From: Allacma fusca
Taxonomy: Eukaryota > Arthropoda > Collembola > Symphypleona > Sminthuridae
Direction of reading: 5' to 3'
NCBI GenBank assembly: GCA_947179485.1
Contig: OX359245.1
Location: forward strand, 4,073,001-4,137,000
DNA: 64,000 nt
Part shown: positions 26,411 through 38,687 of the stretch, in pieces
How the letters are laid out: each line of letters begins with the position of its first letter
Numbering within the stretch: the first letter of the stretch is position 1
Program-made: the position numbers and the translations under genes
Notes under the pieces: model-generated
Told to the model about the DNA's origin: nothing
What the model saw: the letters and a program-made list of their open reading frames with translations, nothing else
Databases searched by the model: none

Positions 26411-29400
26411 ACCCTTATGTATTTCCTCTTTGAGCTTATTGAGCGGCATTTAGTTCTATCAGAGTTCCAAGATAAGAAAATTCTTGGGAACAAAATTTTG
26501 GGCAGGATTTTCTTATCTTGTTAAAATATGAAGACGATTACTGTATTACAACTAAGTGCACAAATTCAAGCTACACTAAATATTGATTGAAGCCGTAGTA
26601 AAATTCCTTGGATTTTTATTAAAAAGTAAAACAAATATTCGTCATGAATCTATAACACTTTATTTAAAATTCTTTTTTATATATTTTTTTAAAGATAAAT
26701 ACTTGTAGAAAAATAAAAGTCCTGGGACTATAGACCAGACCCAAATCATATAACAAACAGAACACAGTTATGTAAACAGGGTTCTCCCATTACGGAGCTC
26801 GAAGAAGGTAAATAAACGGATCCCACACTCCTATCCCGTCGGCCTATTTCAAAGTTATCAGCATAGTAACTGATAAATTGAAGGAATAGGAAGGAAATAT
26901 AGGTACATAATTATATTGAGGGGATGGGGGGAATTTTAGGAAAATATTTTGAAAAATCATTTCATTAGAGTTGCCACAAGTCTTGGTGTAAGTACAAGCA
27001 AGGTCCATGTAATTCAATAGTCATATAAGTAAAGCTCCAGAGTGTTATGAAATGACGGGGCATAATTTAACATGACCTTAGTCAAGACAAGAGAGAGAGA
27101 CTCAAGGAAAAAAGGCGGATAAATCTTGTATTGGAGAAGACTAGTAGCTTGTAAGGGTATGTACATAGGTACATATGTATGTATTTAAGATTTTTCCCAG
27201 AGATGACATCTATACTTCAGCTATGCTCAAACCTAGTACTAGACCTATGGGAGAAGGAAGGTCAATATTTGTGTATTGTGTTGTTGGTCCAGCGGATAGA
27301 GGATAGAAAAATGCTGGAGCAAAAGTTTCAATGAAGTATTTTCTTCCAAGGAATTTCATTCTTAACAACGGGAAAAAGGATGAGAATCTCTGGAGAGTAA
27401 GTTTTTACTCAAGCATATGTGCATATTACATACATGGGGTTCTATAGTATAACATCCCTGTAAGAATTTATCCATAGAATTTGTAGCGTGTGCATAGATA
27501 AAATAGTGTGTATGGGTTGTGTTGAAGGTAGGATTTGTAGGGGCACTGTGATATGTAAGTATATTTTTGTTCCTACAATTTTTGTATAAATATTTTGTTC
27601 CTTACTACTGTATCTATATGTAAGTGCTTAGAATAATTTTGAACGTAGGATCTTGTGTGTACATTTCCCTCAAGTTCTTTGGTTTGCCTATATCCTCCTT
27701 CGTAACCACTTGGTAATCGTCTTGTAATCTCTTTGTGGAGTTGCCACACATATTGCATATAGACGAAGAGTCGGACCTCAGATCACCCAAAGTCCTCATC
27801 ATCGTATCTCTATCTCACATATATATATGCAATGTTCAAGGGAATGTGGGCTAATGTTTCGTAAGGTTAGAGCATCGCATCCCCCTTTTGTCAAAAGAGA
27901 GGGATTCGAAAAAACTTTTCACAATGAGTTAAGGTCGACGGTGTGGAATTGGGTTCCACACAGACACCAACCTTAGGACCAGGGATTTATGTGTACATAT
28001 TTTGGTTTCGGGTGTATCCATATACTGGAGTACACATTTCCCTTCCCTTTGATTCCTTCATCTCCCTCTCTCTCTCTCTCTTTCTCATACATATTATTTT
28101 GATCCTTTCTCTCGGCATTATTGCCGGGCCCTTTCTTACACTATAGCTTAGCTTGATTTCGTTATGTGACCAAAAAGAAGAACAAGATGAAGAAAAGGAG
28201 CCAAGCCAAGCCAAGTGAGGGAACCAAAGCGAGTGAGAGAGAGAGAGAGAGAAAGAGGCAAGGACGTTCCCACGATGAGAAAAAAATTTGGGAACTTGGA
28301 GTTACTGTAGAATTTATTACATGCTTATATTTAAGTAGTTGTGCTATTGCCAGCCGTATGTACATGGAGTGGACGTCCTCACATGGGAATGTGCACACAA
28401 GGGAGGAAGAATATATTCGAAAAAAATATTCTCATATCATTTTTTTTTGTGGGCAATTTTTCACAAGACTATTATCTCCGTAATTAGTTACATGCCCATA
28501 AACATGGATGTAGTGTTAAGTGGTCCTCCTTAAAAAAAATAATTATGAAAAAAGTTTTAGAAAATTAAATTCTTTTTTTTTTGCTCCTTAAGTTTAAATC
28601 ATACAAACGGATGCTTGTTTTTGTGATACCTTTATTATGTTCTGTTACCTTCCATCTTCTTCATCATCTTTGTAGAAAATGCTTCACAAAAACTGGGGAA
28701 ATGTCCCTTCATTTTTTGCTGTCGTATATTTTTTTGGAGAGACTCTGGTTCCCTGATCTTTGTGGTGTGCTTGATTCTGTCCTACGGTACTTTTGGTTTA
28801 GATTGTATGAATGTTGTAATTATTACAGAAGTTGGAAAGTAGGCTCATATATATGTAATAGTGTGATCTCACTAGGACAGTAAATTAATATACAAATCTA
28901 GCAATAGGAGTGTTTTATCAGTAGGTCCAAAATGTTGATTTTTCTCGTTAAAAGAGCATGATATTACTACAAGAGAGAAATTTATATGCTTTTTTACAGA
29001 GTGCTTTTCATTTTTAACAAAATAATGAGGACGGCATTGTTGAGAGGTACAATTATTGAAATAACAATAAGTAAAAAATTTATTCATTCTCTTAAAAATT
29101 ACTTGTAATGAGTGTCATCGTTGAGTAATTAAGATTTGAATGAACATGTATATGTTTAGAATGTAATTATATTTTGTGTGTAGAATGTGAAAACAATTGA
29201 ATGGTCAGTGGAGTGAACATGTTGTGTGTATGTATTATAAATATATATATAAACTTACTATCTACAAAGTTTAAGTCTTGCGATTGAATACGTGGTACGT
29301 CAGTACAAGAGGTTCTATAATTACTAGTAATATCCTAACAATAATAAATATTGTCTCATAATAATATTGTACAATACAAATAAAACATAACTAATAAATA

Positions 29401-29470
29401 ACAGTAGCAAAAATCAATAGGAAGTAAAAACAATGATTCATTGATGATAATATCCGACTAGATATTGTTC
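26411..29470. other. Intergenic, no gene recognised
   Basis: No exon with support. A 14-bp perfect inverted repeat (CAAGATAAGAAAAT at 26468, its complement at 26507) lies beside the Penelope remnant. (CT)n at about 28066-28083 and (GA)n at 28233-28252 flank a lysine-rich ORF that looks like low-complexity noise. Confidence 0.55.
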
Positions 29471-30715
29471 TCAATCCCAGAAGTTAAGGAGTAATACGAG
29501 GATATCGCTGAAACCCAGGAAAGCAGCCAAATGAAGCGCCGACCACCCATCCCGGGTTGACAGTCTCAAGTTAGCGCCTAAGCTAATCAATGTGCGTACC
29601 TGGAATTTAAAAAAAAAACAAATTTTACATTTAGCAACACCGAAAATGATAACCTAAAATATTCCTCCAGCGATTCTTTAGAATCCAAGGGATTAAAATC
29701 AACGAATTGACCTCCCAAACTCAAAATCCCACAAGACGTCGCTGCATCTAGCTGTCTTTTAAAATTGCATTACTATAATATTTCCACCTTCACAAAACTT
29801 CATTGGTCCGTAGTTTCCAATATACTAAACCATTTTGTTTAAAAAAACCTCCAATCAAAAAAATTAACCAATCCATCTCTGACGGGATATCTTTACCCAA
29901 CTCCCTCACCAATAGTAACAAATACAGTAAATCCTTCCTAAGTGTCCGGAACTCTTCAAAAATTAAGCTCTGACACCAGATCACCAAATCTAACTACATA
30001 ACTATTTTCAAAATCACCTCCATTTCAACATTTCTAATCAAACATTTTGAATACCATTTCCCAACATTTTAAATCCAATTGAAAACCACCAGAAATTTAA
30101 AAAAAACCTCCCTCTCTCTTCCAATTCATAACAGCAAAGGTATTTCTAACTTCACAAAGAGCAACCCAGTTTTTAAAATCCAGCTCAGTTTACAATTTAA
30201 AAAATATCCACCCCTCACTACACACAATATCCCCCAAATGAACTTACAAAATCAATCCGATTAGCGATGATGCTTTTATGCAACAGGGTCATCCCAGTCT
30301 CATCCATACTGTTAATATTGGAGTCATTGAGCAACTTCTCCAGTTCCGTCATGTTGTCTAATTTCAACGCCAGTTGAAATGCGCTCTAAAAAACAAAACC
30401 CAACAAAAACATAATCAAAATACCATCAGATCCAAAATTAAAACAATTTCAAACCCCCACTGTCAATTCACATACCAACCCCTTTTTGTAATCAACTTGT
30501 CCAAAAAAAACCTTACCCTTAACTTCAACCCCACCCTTCAAATTTCAAACAATTCCTCCATATACAAAAACAAAATCCCAAATATTTTTACAAAAATATT
30601 AAATATCCCAGAATTGATAAATCTTTAAAATTATTTAACTTACCGATAGTATACTCGCCTTCACACAACTGCTACTACTGTCCAGGTCCAGCTTCATTGT
30701 CTCGACACAGTCCAT
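29471..30715 (-). CDS. nrarp: Nrarp-like Notch-regulated ankyrin-repeat protein, three exons
   Basis: Minus-strand exons 30715-30644, 30385-30248 and 29599-29471 join in phase to 112 residues; vertebrate Nrarp is about 114. The head is Asp/Ser-rich. Then FQLALKLDNMTELEKLLND, TLLHKSIIANRIDFVRTLI and GANLRLSTRDGWSALHLAAF form two to three ankyrin repeats. The block DGWSALHLAAFLGFSDILV is close to the DGWSALHIAAFGGHQDIV that I recall for Nrarp. In vertebrates Nrarp is a Notch target that binds the Notch intracellular domain with CSL and promotes its turnover, giving negative feedback; the same role here is inference. An in-frame stop lies just upstream of the chosen ATG. Vertebrate Nrarp is typically intronless in its coding region, as far as I know, so two introns are worth noting. 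A generic ankyrin protein is the alternative, but length and the diagnostic block favour Nrarp. Confidence 0.82.
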
Positions 30716-33700
30716 TGAATCCGGAGTCAGAATCAGTAAACAAATTTAAATCCAATAAAATCCGAATATTTGATAATCTCCGAACAACTCTCCCAGGATT
30801 CTGTCAACTCCGAAATTATATCACAGGGACGGATCTATCTCCTGTACAAAGTTCTTCGTGTAGAAAATATTGCTGTAGTTCCCAAATCCGACTTCATTTA
30901 TCAACAATAATGTCAAAAAACAAAATTAAAACATCTCCACTGACTATTACAATAATTATGGGAGAGCACGATTACAAACAATGTACACCAACTCTTGTGC
31001 CAGGGATTCGGAAGTGATCAAGTAATAATTTATGACAGGGTCCCATATATAAAAATGTATACACAACGGTTAGGAATGAGGGTTAAATTTAAAAAAAAAT
31101 TATTGTCGGTTAAATTGTTGGTGGAGATTGTTCCTCCTTTGTTACAGCCGAGAGAGAAGGAGTTGTTGGGGCTGCCATGCCATGCTTGTTATTAACTGAA
31201 TTGGGAGCGGACAGTAGTAGTCGTTGCAGTTGCAGTTGCTTCTGGCTCCTGTTGCAGCACCAAGCTATGTATTCCTTCTGTATAATAATGCTGTAATAGT
31301 AAAAAGTGCAGGCTCGTTTTTGGGACAGCAGTTATGCTGTTGCTGTTGTAAAGTGTGAATTCCAGAGTTCCCTTCCCTCTCCCCTTCAACTTCAACTGTC
31401 GACGACCGAGTGAGACCCTCAAGAGTGAGACGACTCCCTTTTAAGCACTACACTACACACACCCGACTCTACACATATTCCAAATAATACTCTCCAAAAT
31501 TTATTATAATTGAATTTTCTATACATATATTTTAGGAGCTATAGTCCCGGCTTTTTTATTGAATGAGAGCTAATAAGAGAGAGCCTTTTAATTCTTCCTC
31601 TCCTTCCATTCCAGAATATATGTTCAAACGCTATATGACTATACACAGAGGACATGTATTTCTCTATACAGTAAGCTCTCAATGTATAAGAGACTTTAAA
31701 AAAATCATTTAGAGATATTTAAATAAATATTTTGATGCAATCTTATTGTTGAGCACAATTTTTATCCTCGGAGGAGTAACGTATACAGTCAACTGATGGT
31801 ATTCCAGGTCCCTTTTATTTTTATATAAAATAGCATGTCTGCTCTACTAAATAGGGGCCAAGATATTTGGACATGTGGATTTTTTCAAAATGAGAGTTTT
31901 TTCAAAAGTGTGGAAATGTTGATACATGGGTTCTCACAGACCTTCTGGTTTAAAGGACCATATCTGCCCTCTGTATGGGGAAACATTTTGGAGATTTTTA
32001 CTTAATTTTGGTCTGAATAAAATATTTTTCAGCAATAATTGTATAGCTTTGTAAGGAACAGTAAAAACTACGGAGGCTTTAGAGATAAAACATTTTGGGA
32101 TAAATAATTTTTGAAGAAGTTGGCTGTCATTGTTGTGACAATTTTTCCCCCATTACGTATGTACATATGTAACAGTAGTTTGATGTAAATTGCACATTTT
32201 GGGGCTTGTAGGGGTGCTCTGCATGCAGAGATTGCACTGTAAATGTATATGCAATGGTTTTTATAGAGGTATACACACACGGAATCTTGATAGGCTCACA
32301 TCTTCAATCTTAAAGGTTTAAAGTTTCCAGATTTTTTCCTCCCTTGTGTAAGAAAATTATAAGGTCTCGGGACATATTTCTTTAAGGAATCCTTTGAAGC
32401 TTGAGAAGATATACTTTTGTATGGGTGAAGGCCTTTGAGAAGGCCTCAAGTACAGGTCTAGTGATATAATGCTTTTTGGTACAGCAAGTTTTCAAGCCCC
32501 AAGTAAGAATTGACTGATTCTGAGCTTGGGCTAACTTACTTAGAGGGGATGAACATTTTTCCTTACAAGATTTGCCTGAGCCTTGAAACTGGGTTTTTAT
32601 AGAGGACTTCCACATGTCCTGTTCTGCAATTATTATTCCTGTGGATTCTTCCATGTTACAGTGTCCTCTTGTGATTTAGAGACTTTATCTTGTCTAATCT
32701 TGCCTAATCTTGTCTATAAGTATGGGCAAAAAAATTTATGGGGTATATCCAAACCCGGATGAGAAAATATGGTCATTTTTGTCCTTATAAGAGGCATTTT
32801 ACGACAGCCCAATTTTGATGCTTTTAGGGGAGTCCTCACAAAATAAGTCTACTGTATCCTTCATATTAGGTTATGAATAAAAAAAACAGGAGTATGAATG
32901 AGGAGTATGAGGAGCATATTATGGAAAAAGTTATGCAAGATTTGAGCAGAGTGCACTGCCTATTTCATATCCAATGCTGCGGATACAGATCCCGTTCCAC
33001 TCTGGCTCTAATGCAATAACCACGTCAAGATGATATGGATAGATAACGTAGGAATGTTTTTGCAATGAATGAATCCCGTCTGATTAGCCTTTACAAAGGC
33101 CTCAATGATGATGATGTAAAGGACAGGGATTGGGTTACAGGGGAAGTAAAAAAAGAAGATTTTTTATATGTACATGTCCGTTGTGGCATAACGGAATATT
33201 TTATTATACACTCCTGGAATATTGCTCAACCATTGATGCGACCTATCAATAAATAATAATGAGCATGTTTACAAATCCAAACTGAGATCCAACTTGCTTA
33301 ATATCAAAATGGGAAGGATTTATATAATCAATTATTTTTGTACACGTTGTGTTTGAATATGACCCAACAACCTGTCAGATTCAATTGGAGCTCAGTCTCC
33401 GTTCCCTTCGAGGCCACATATGTACATATAGTTGAACTCCCTGCAGAAATTTCACCTAGTTTGACCTGTGCTGTTATTCAGTAGGTCACTTCCTATTGAG
33501 TAAGATCACAAGATCTTGTAAAGCAAAATCGGGGCTGCGACAAAATTAACCCTGGAAAGTTTCAGCATTGTAAAAGTCCTTCTGTATCCGGATGTGGTGA
33601 GGGTGATTGGCTACTGACCGTGTCACCGCAGAGATTTTAAAAAAATGACCGATTTCTAGATGTTTTGGAATATTTTTGAAGCTATAGATACACCAGGAAT

Positions 33701-33865
33701 TTCGACGATGTCTCTTGATTCTGGTGTAGAAAGCTATGAGGACTTGTAGTTCTGAATGGAGTTTTAAATGTTTCAAAAACTTATAACTTAAAAAAATAAT
33801 TTTAGTATAAATGCTTAAGTCTGATATTGTCTCATTTGTCGACAGCCCAGTTTTTTCCTTTACAG
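30716..33865. other. Upstream region of the Nrarp-like gene and intergenic DNA
   Basis: Contains a moderately GC-rich zone at 31130-31430 with GTTGCAGTTGCAGTTGC-type words, which may be leader or promoter DNA of the Nrarp-like gene. No further exon is supported. Confidence 0.45.
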
Positions 33866-34088
33866 GAACGTATGCACTACTTTTGTTCATGGAATTTTCC
33901 TACGGTGGTACTTGAGATTTTTGTTAAGACAGCCTGAAAATGTGAATGAATTAAGTAAAAAGGATGTTCGAGCTGTTCTTTCCCACATTTCGAAGGCTAT
34001 TACCCACCTCCATGAAAATAATGACATAATTCATCGGGATATCAAACCGAAGAATATTCTCATAAAACTGAGTCCGGTGACAGGAAGG
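33866..34088 (+). pseudogene. IKK-like kinase exon with a frameshift
   Basis: Between a good acceptor (TTTTTTCCTTTACAG) and a donor (GTACGT) lies a piece of kinase domain resembling IkB kinase alpha/beta. One frame reads LLLFMEFSYGG; after a shift near 33908 it continues LRFLLRQPENVNELSKKDV, then HLHENNDIIHRDIKPKNIL with the catalytic HRD loop and Asn. In IKKs this is the hinge to catalytic-loop segment (MEYC-x-GGDLR ... HRDLKPENI). The frameshift removes continuity exactly at the GGDLR motif. I see no neighbouring IKK exons (no glycine loop upstream, no DLG upstream of the activation loop). It could be an isolated duplicated exon, a decayed gene, or a live gene with a sequence error and distant exons. 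Confidence 0.7.
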
Positions 34089-35010
34089 GTACGTTTTTAA
34101 ATTCGTTGATGTGTTTTAACAAAACAAATGGACACAGTATGAACACGTCAATTCATCTGGAGATTCTTTACAAAGCCTGATGGCTGCCTGAGCATTGGAT
34201 GCTTTTAAGAGCAAAGAACAAACGTGAAACGAGAGCAATTCAAATGGTGGAAACAAGTCGGAAGTATATTATTCATTCAAGCTGTCCTAAAAGATGAATT
34301 CGGGCAAAGAAGTAGAGAATACCTTGTGTAGCAACTTTTCCAAAATACCTGTTATTTACAATAACCCATGGTTAATTAATGAAGATAAGTGAAAGCAATG
34401 GTAGAGGGAAGAACAATGAAGCAATTCCACGAAATAAGTAGAAAGATCGGTCTCACAATCAGTCACTTGTCAGTCACAACAGCCAAGGACTTACAATTTG
34501 ATGGAACGATGGAAGGAAGTCGTAAACTCATGCAAAACATTAGAACCGGAATTCGCTTATTCCTATCACAGGAGATTAAATGGAATGTATACAAACAGGA
34601 AAGTCAAAGACATCATGTCAAGTAATAATATGTAATCTAACAATAAGCGACGACGAAGATCTATTCCTTGTAATGCTATTGTTAGATGTCCACATTAAAA
34701 TTCTGTAAGAAATAAACTGCGTAACATCTTTATCAAGGAGAATCTTCAAAGGAAAAACTGTCTTCAATCAATGTTTATAAAGAGGATCCTCCTCCAAACG
34801 CACGTAGGAACATTTACTATTTTTGGTGCGATAGCTATACTTTTAAAATAATTAAATATTTAAGAGTTAGGTTACGATAGTCAGATAAATACAGGCCCTT
34901 CATCATACTGTAACAGTTATGTTTATCAGTCTTAATGTTAATTTTAAAGGTAGCAAGGATATAAGATGGGCCAAAAATTGTAAGTCGCATTTGGACACTT
35001 TTGAATGATA
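34089..35010. other. Intergenic, no gene recognised
   Basis: An ORF at 34389-34625 (MKAMVEGRTMKQFHEISRK) has no motif that I recognise and may be debris of a retrocopy or transposase. Nothing else is seen. Confidence 0.45.
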
Positions 35011-35852
35011 CAGTGAATTTCCTATATAGTGGTTTCCAAGGGAGTAACAAATTCCTGCCACTATAAAGGGATGCCACTGTATGTTACTAATGGTTAACTA
35101 TATACTATTAATGTTTTTAGACAATAACTGTAACTAAACACATTTATAAATATATTTATTTTTACAGACTACTCAAAATTATGAGGTATGCTAAGCTTCA
35201 TTGAGTTTAAGATGTTCAGCAACCTTAGGTTTCCTCATACTATTAATAATATTAGTCGTAACAAACTTTTCGACTGCAAGGTCACCATTCCAGAAACCAA
35301 AATCCTGGAATTATGGCAATGGGAATTACTTCCACTGAGTACTCTGCGGTTTTTTCACAATGAGGTTTTGCTTGACTGTCTGTTTAATGTCATTTTAAAT
35401 CTTCAATATAATAATTCAATTTATTTAAAAAAACCAGCACGAATTGAAACCTATTAGAAGTGAGCCAAGGCAAACATGGCAATGTTTTGTGTTATAACTG
35501 TTCGTTTTAACTTAAGTCACTAAACCCCAATAATAATCAAACTGTATTAACGTTCGAAATTAAAATTGAACCAACCGACATAAGCATTATTAACCGCCCG
35601 CACGTTTTATAACATCATGTTATACTTTTGTAGCCATTATCTAGCTAATTTTATGTCAACTGCCAATATAATTTCACATTGTCTGAGCCACCGTAACACA
35701 TAATAGTGACATTATAGAGGGAATACCATTATAGCGGGTGCCACTATACTGTATACCTTTAACATTGCAAACCTCTAGGGAGGGTTTTTTTTGATGCCAT
35801 TAAAGAGGGAATGCCATCTAAGAGGAAACCACTATATGGGAAATTTACTGTA
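35009..35852. mobile_element. pogo/Tigger-like MITE with TA duplication
   Basis: Termini at 35011 (CAGTGAATTTCCTATATAGT) and 35850 (rev. comp. CAGTAAATTTCCCATATAGT) are inverted and 18/20 identical, flanked by TA on both sides. Inner parts of both ends carry CACTATA/CATTATAG words. The 840-bp body has no transposase. TA duplication plus a CAGTxxA start fits the Tc1/mariner/pogo group; the exact family is inference. Confidence 0.8.
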
Positions 35853-37361
35853 CTGGTTTCAAGTGGATCGAACTGGTGACTTCTAGCTTCTAACTGAAAA
35901 TTAGTCTCATTTCTTGTATCAATGCATATCTCAAAGTAGCTCTCAAGTTTATAGTTTGTGATTTTAAAATTTGTTGTCAAGATATTCGGATATTTAGAGA
36001 CAAAAATGTCACAAATTGTATGTAATACGTGTGTGCTTATGCAATTTTGAAGGTAATTTCCCTTTCCCTTTTATTATGTTGTGAAGGTGAGCATATCGGA
36101 TTGATAACTGTAATAATGAAACTATAATGACTGACTGCCGAACCTGTTAGGTTGGTCTTAGAATTTTTCTGCCCCTACTTGCCTAACTGGAATTTAGCCG
36201 ACCCATTAGCTCTACTATAAATAGTCATCATATTAAAAACTGTCACCGGAATAACTTGAATTTCAGGTTTAATTTCATTCCGAAGTTGTGCTATTATAAA
36301 AGTGCTAACTTGGAAAATATTTCAGTGGAAACCCTTTCTGGAACCGACACTGTTGTTATTGTACAGGGTGCCGAAGATAATGTTTCTTTCTCTCTCGCAC
36401 TCTCATGTTCACAAAAACTGTGCATCAAATGTGTGCGTTTTGAGACATTACAGTAATATGGATAGGGAAATGTCCTCATTTATGTATCAAATTTGGCAGC
36501 AATTATTGGAGTTTCTCAATAAAAAATACTCTAATTATTGTAAGTTTTGAGAGATTTTTAAAATCCGGGGGCATCGTGCGACATGTCTCAATGAAATATA
36601 GATTTGCTTGCAGTTAGTCAGCTAGAGGAAAGGAGTAAGACAAATATTTCTTACCACATTGTACATACTAGTTCCATTGAGATACTCAATTAGGACGAAC
36701 CCGTCAAAAGGTAAATGAGTTCTACAAGCTCTTGAGTCCTATCAATTTAAACTAAGATAATACTACCTGAGAGCTAATGATGATTGTATAAGACTTGCCT
36801 AATGAAATTATCCCAAAATATTATACAGGTATGGATTAAACATCAAGACAATTTTAGTCCATTACGGAAGATTCATTTGAGTAACGCTGGCTCCGTAAAA
36901 ATGTCATGAATAACTTATAGTTAAGAAGCAAACGTGACTGAAAGGGAATAATTGTAGATAGAATTTTGACATGTCTATTTTCGATTTCTTACAATTTACT
37001 GGAATGTTAAATCCAAAAGTTTGTAAATAAAAGATTTTCCTTTTTAATACTTTCCCCTACCTTAATGGAACCTTTAAAGAAGCTTCAGGATGATTATGTA
37101 CTGCATCTATGCGTATATGCTAATGGTACTAGCCTAATCAGGGGGATTTTTGATTGTAAACAAGGGAGAAAAAAATTGTTGCCAAGCTACTCACTGTAAA
37201 TTGGAATTTTATTGAGGAACTAGTTCCTCCTAGGAAAGTGTTTCTTCAAGCATGTACATATGGAAATTGGTCTTGGGTTTATACTTAAAAGCGAAAACCC
37301 GTAATTTTAACCTTTAGTTAGATTACATCCTTCGAAGGACATCTGATCAGCAAATTTTAAC
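35853..37361. other. Intergenic upstream of the CRAL-TRIO gene
   Basis: No exon with support. ORFs around 36256-36550 overlap on both strands and have no motif. Confidence 0.5.
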
Positions 37362-38671
37362 ATGAGAGCCGTATCAGTCCTGATTTTGTTGTTGTCTTTA
37401 ACGACGGGACTTCTGGCTCAGCTTTCCGAGGAGGAAATCCCGCAGAGTTTGAGGGTATTACAATTTTAAGCATACAGTATAGTCAATAATTATTACCTTT
37501 TTTTTATCTCTAATAATGTTCAGCTCTGCTAAAATATTAATGAATTATTTCCACAGTATATTTTGCACTTGGACTTAGAAAAATGGGAGGAGCCGGAAGA
37601 GCTAACCAAAAATCTAGTGTACTATTTGAGCGGATTTGACTTTGAGAACCGACCTGGTAAAATTTAATCTACCTATTTTTATTCTCATTTTCCCACTCCA
37701 ACGTCTAAAAATTCTATTTAAAAATAGAAACTTTATAAGTTGTATAAAGTTTCTATTTTTAAATTAATTATGAAGTATTAATTGGAAATAATTTAATGGT
37801 TGACAATATTTTACAGTTTGGGTGGTGGAATTCGGGAAGTGGGATCTCCGCTCAATTTTGGAAAGAGGGGAAATCTGGGATAAGCTCTTTGATAAATACG
37901 TGGATAAATTCCTTTGGAGATTATGGAAAAGTTTACCCATCAAAGCCACTCCAGAAAAGCCTGTGAAGGAATGTGTAGTTATATTTGATATGGAGGGCTA
38001 CGATCTTCAACAGATGAATTCTCCTGCAGGTAAATTTATTTTTCTTATATCTGCAGACTATACCCCAAATTTTATTTTTATATTTCATTGCATTTTATTT
38101 CCGATATAAAAAACGCAAATGTTTCAGATTTTGATACAAATTAAGGTTGATATTAAATACCACAAAATTTAGCATATATACTTTACTTGAATGAATGCTC
38201 ACAAGAGCATGGATTCAAATGCATTATCAGGAATTTTAGAACTTACGTTGATTTCATCAATGAGAATTAATTGTAAAAATTTCCAGCTTTGGGCTTCATC
38301 ATTAAAAAATTGAGGACGGTGACAGCAGCAATTCCAATTACAAGCGGAGCTTATATTATCAATGGTAACAGCTAAAATTTGATTCTAACTTTGAACTTTC
38401 ATACAAATTATTTAGAGCTAGAATTTGTATTTACTGAAACCAAGCCAAGTAATTAATTTTTGAATGAAATTTTATTCCAGCAAATTTCCTGGCGAAAAAC
38501 TTGCTTAACTTACTAAGACCAGTCCTTGGGAAGGAATTTAGTAGAGTAGAGATTTATGGGGCTAATTCCAAGAGCTACCGACGGGTTCTGCTCAGGAACA
38601 TTCCTCAGAACCAACTTCCAGAGTCCTATGGGGGATCTAAAGGCTCCAAACCTGTCCAAATTTATGGATAG
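37362..38671 (+). CDS. Secreted CRAL-TRIO (Sec14-like) lipid-binding protein, five exons
   Basis: Exons 37362-37454, 37557-37656, 37817-38029, 38287-38364 and 38481-38671 join in phase to 224 residues. Residues 1-19 (MRAVSVLILLLSLTTGLLA) are a signal peptide, unusual for Sec14 relatives, which are mostly cytosolic. The CRAL-TRIO lobe covers about 45-218: RPVWVVEFGKWDLR, CVVIFDMEGYDLQQM, SGAYIINANFLAKNLLNLLRP, and the closing LPESYGGS that matches the family's LP-x-x-YGG. Sec14/CRAL-TRIO proteins carry hydrophobic ligands such as phosphoinositides, tocopherol or retinal; the ligand is unknown here, and secretion suggests extracellular transport. The usual N-terminal CRAL_TRIO_N helices (about 50 residues) are mostly missing, so the protein is short. 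I recall similar signal-peptide-bearing Sec14-like proteins in springtails; that is memory, not a search. Confidence 0.9.
37716..37764. repeat. Perfect 22-bp hairpin inside a CRAL-TRIO intron
   Basis: Left arm 37716-37737 and right arm 37743-37764 are exact reverse complements with a 5-nt loop (AGTTG). AT-rich. It lies in the second intron of the CRAL-TRIO gene. Confidence 0.9.
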
Positions 38672-38681
38672 CTATTATATA

Positions 38682-38687
38682 AATAAA
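38682..38687 (+). terminator. Poly(A) signal AATAAA of the CRAL-TRIO gene
   Basis: AATAAA only 11 bp after the stop codon; a second copy occurs at about 38838. Either would give a very short 3' UTR. Confidence 0.5.

Noticed and set aside
28166-28483. Lys/Glu/Arg-rich ORF
   Set aside because: It is produced by (GA)n and A-rich low-complexity DNA.
28266-33986. Su(H)/CSL-type sites (CGTGGGAA at 28266, TGTGAGAA at 31929, TGTGGGAA at 33979) around the Nrarp-like gene
   Set aside because: About eight such 8-mers are expected by chance in a window this size, and these are not clustered near the start codon.
34389-34625. 78-residue ORF near the IKK fragment
   Set aside because: No recognisable domain; could be transposase or retrocopy debris but nothing supports either.
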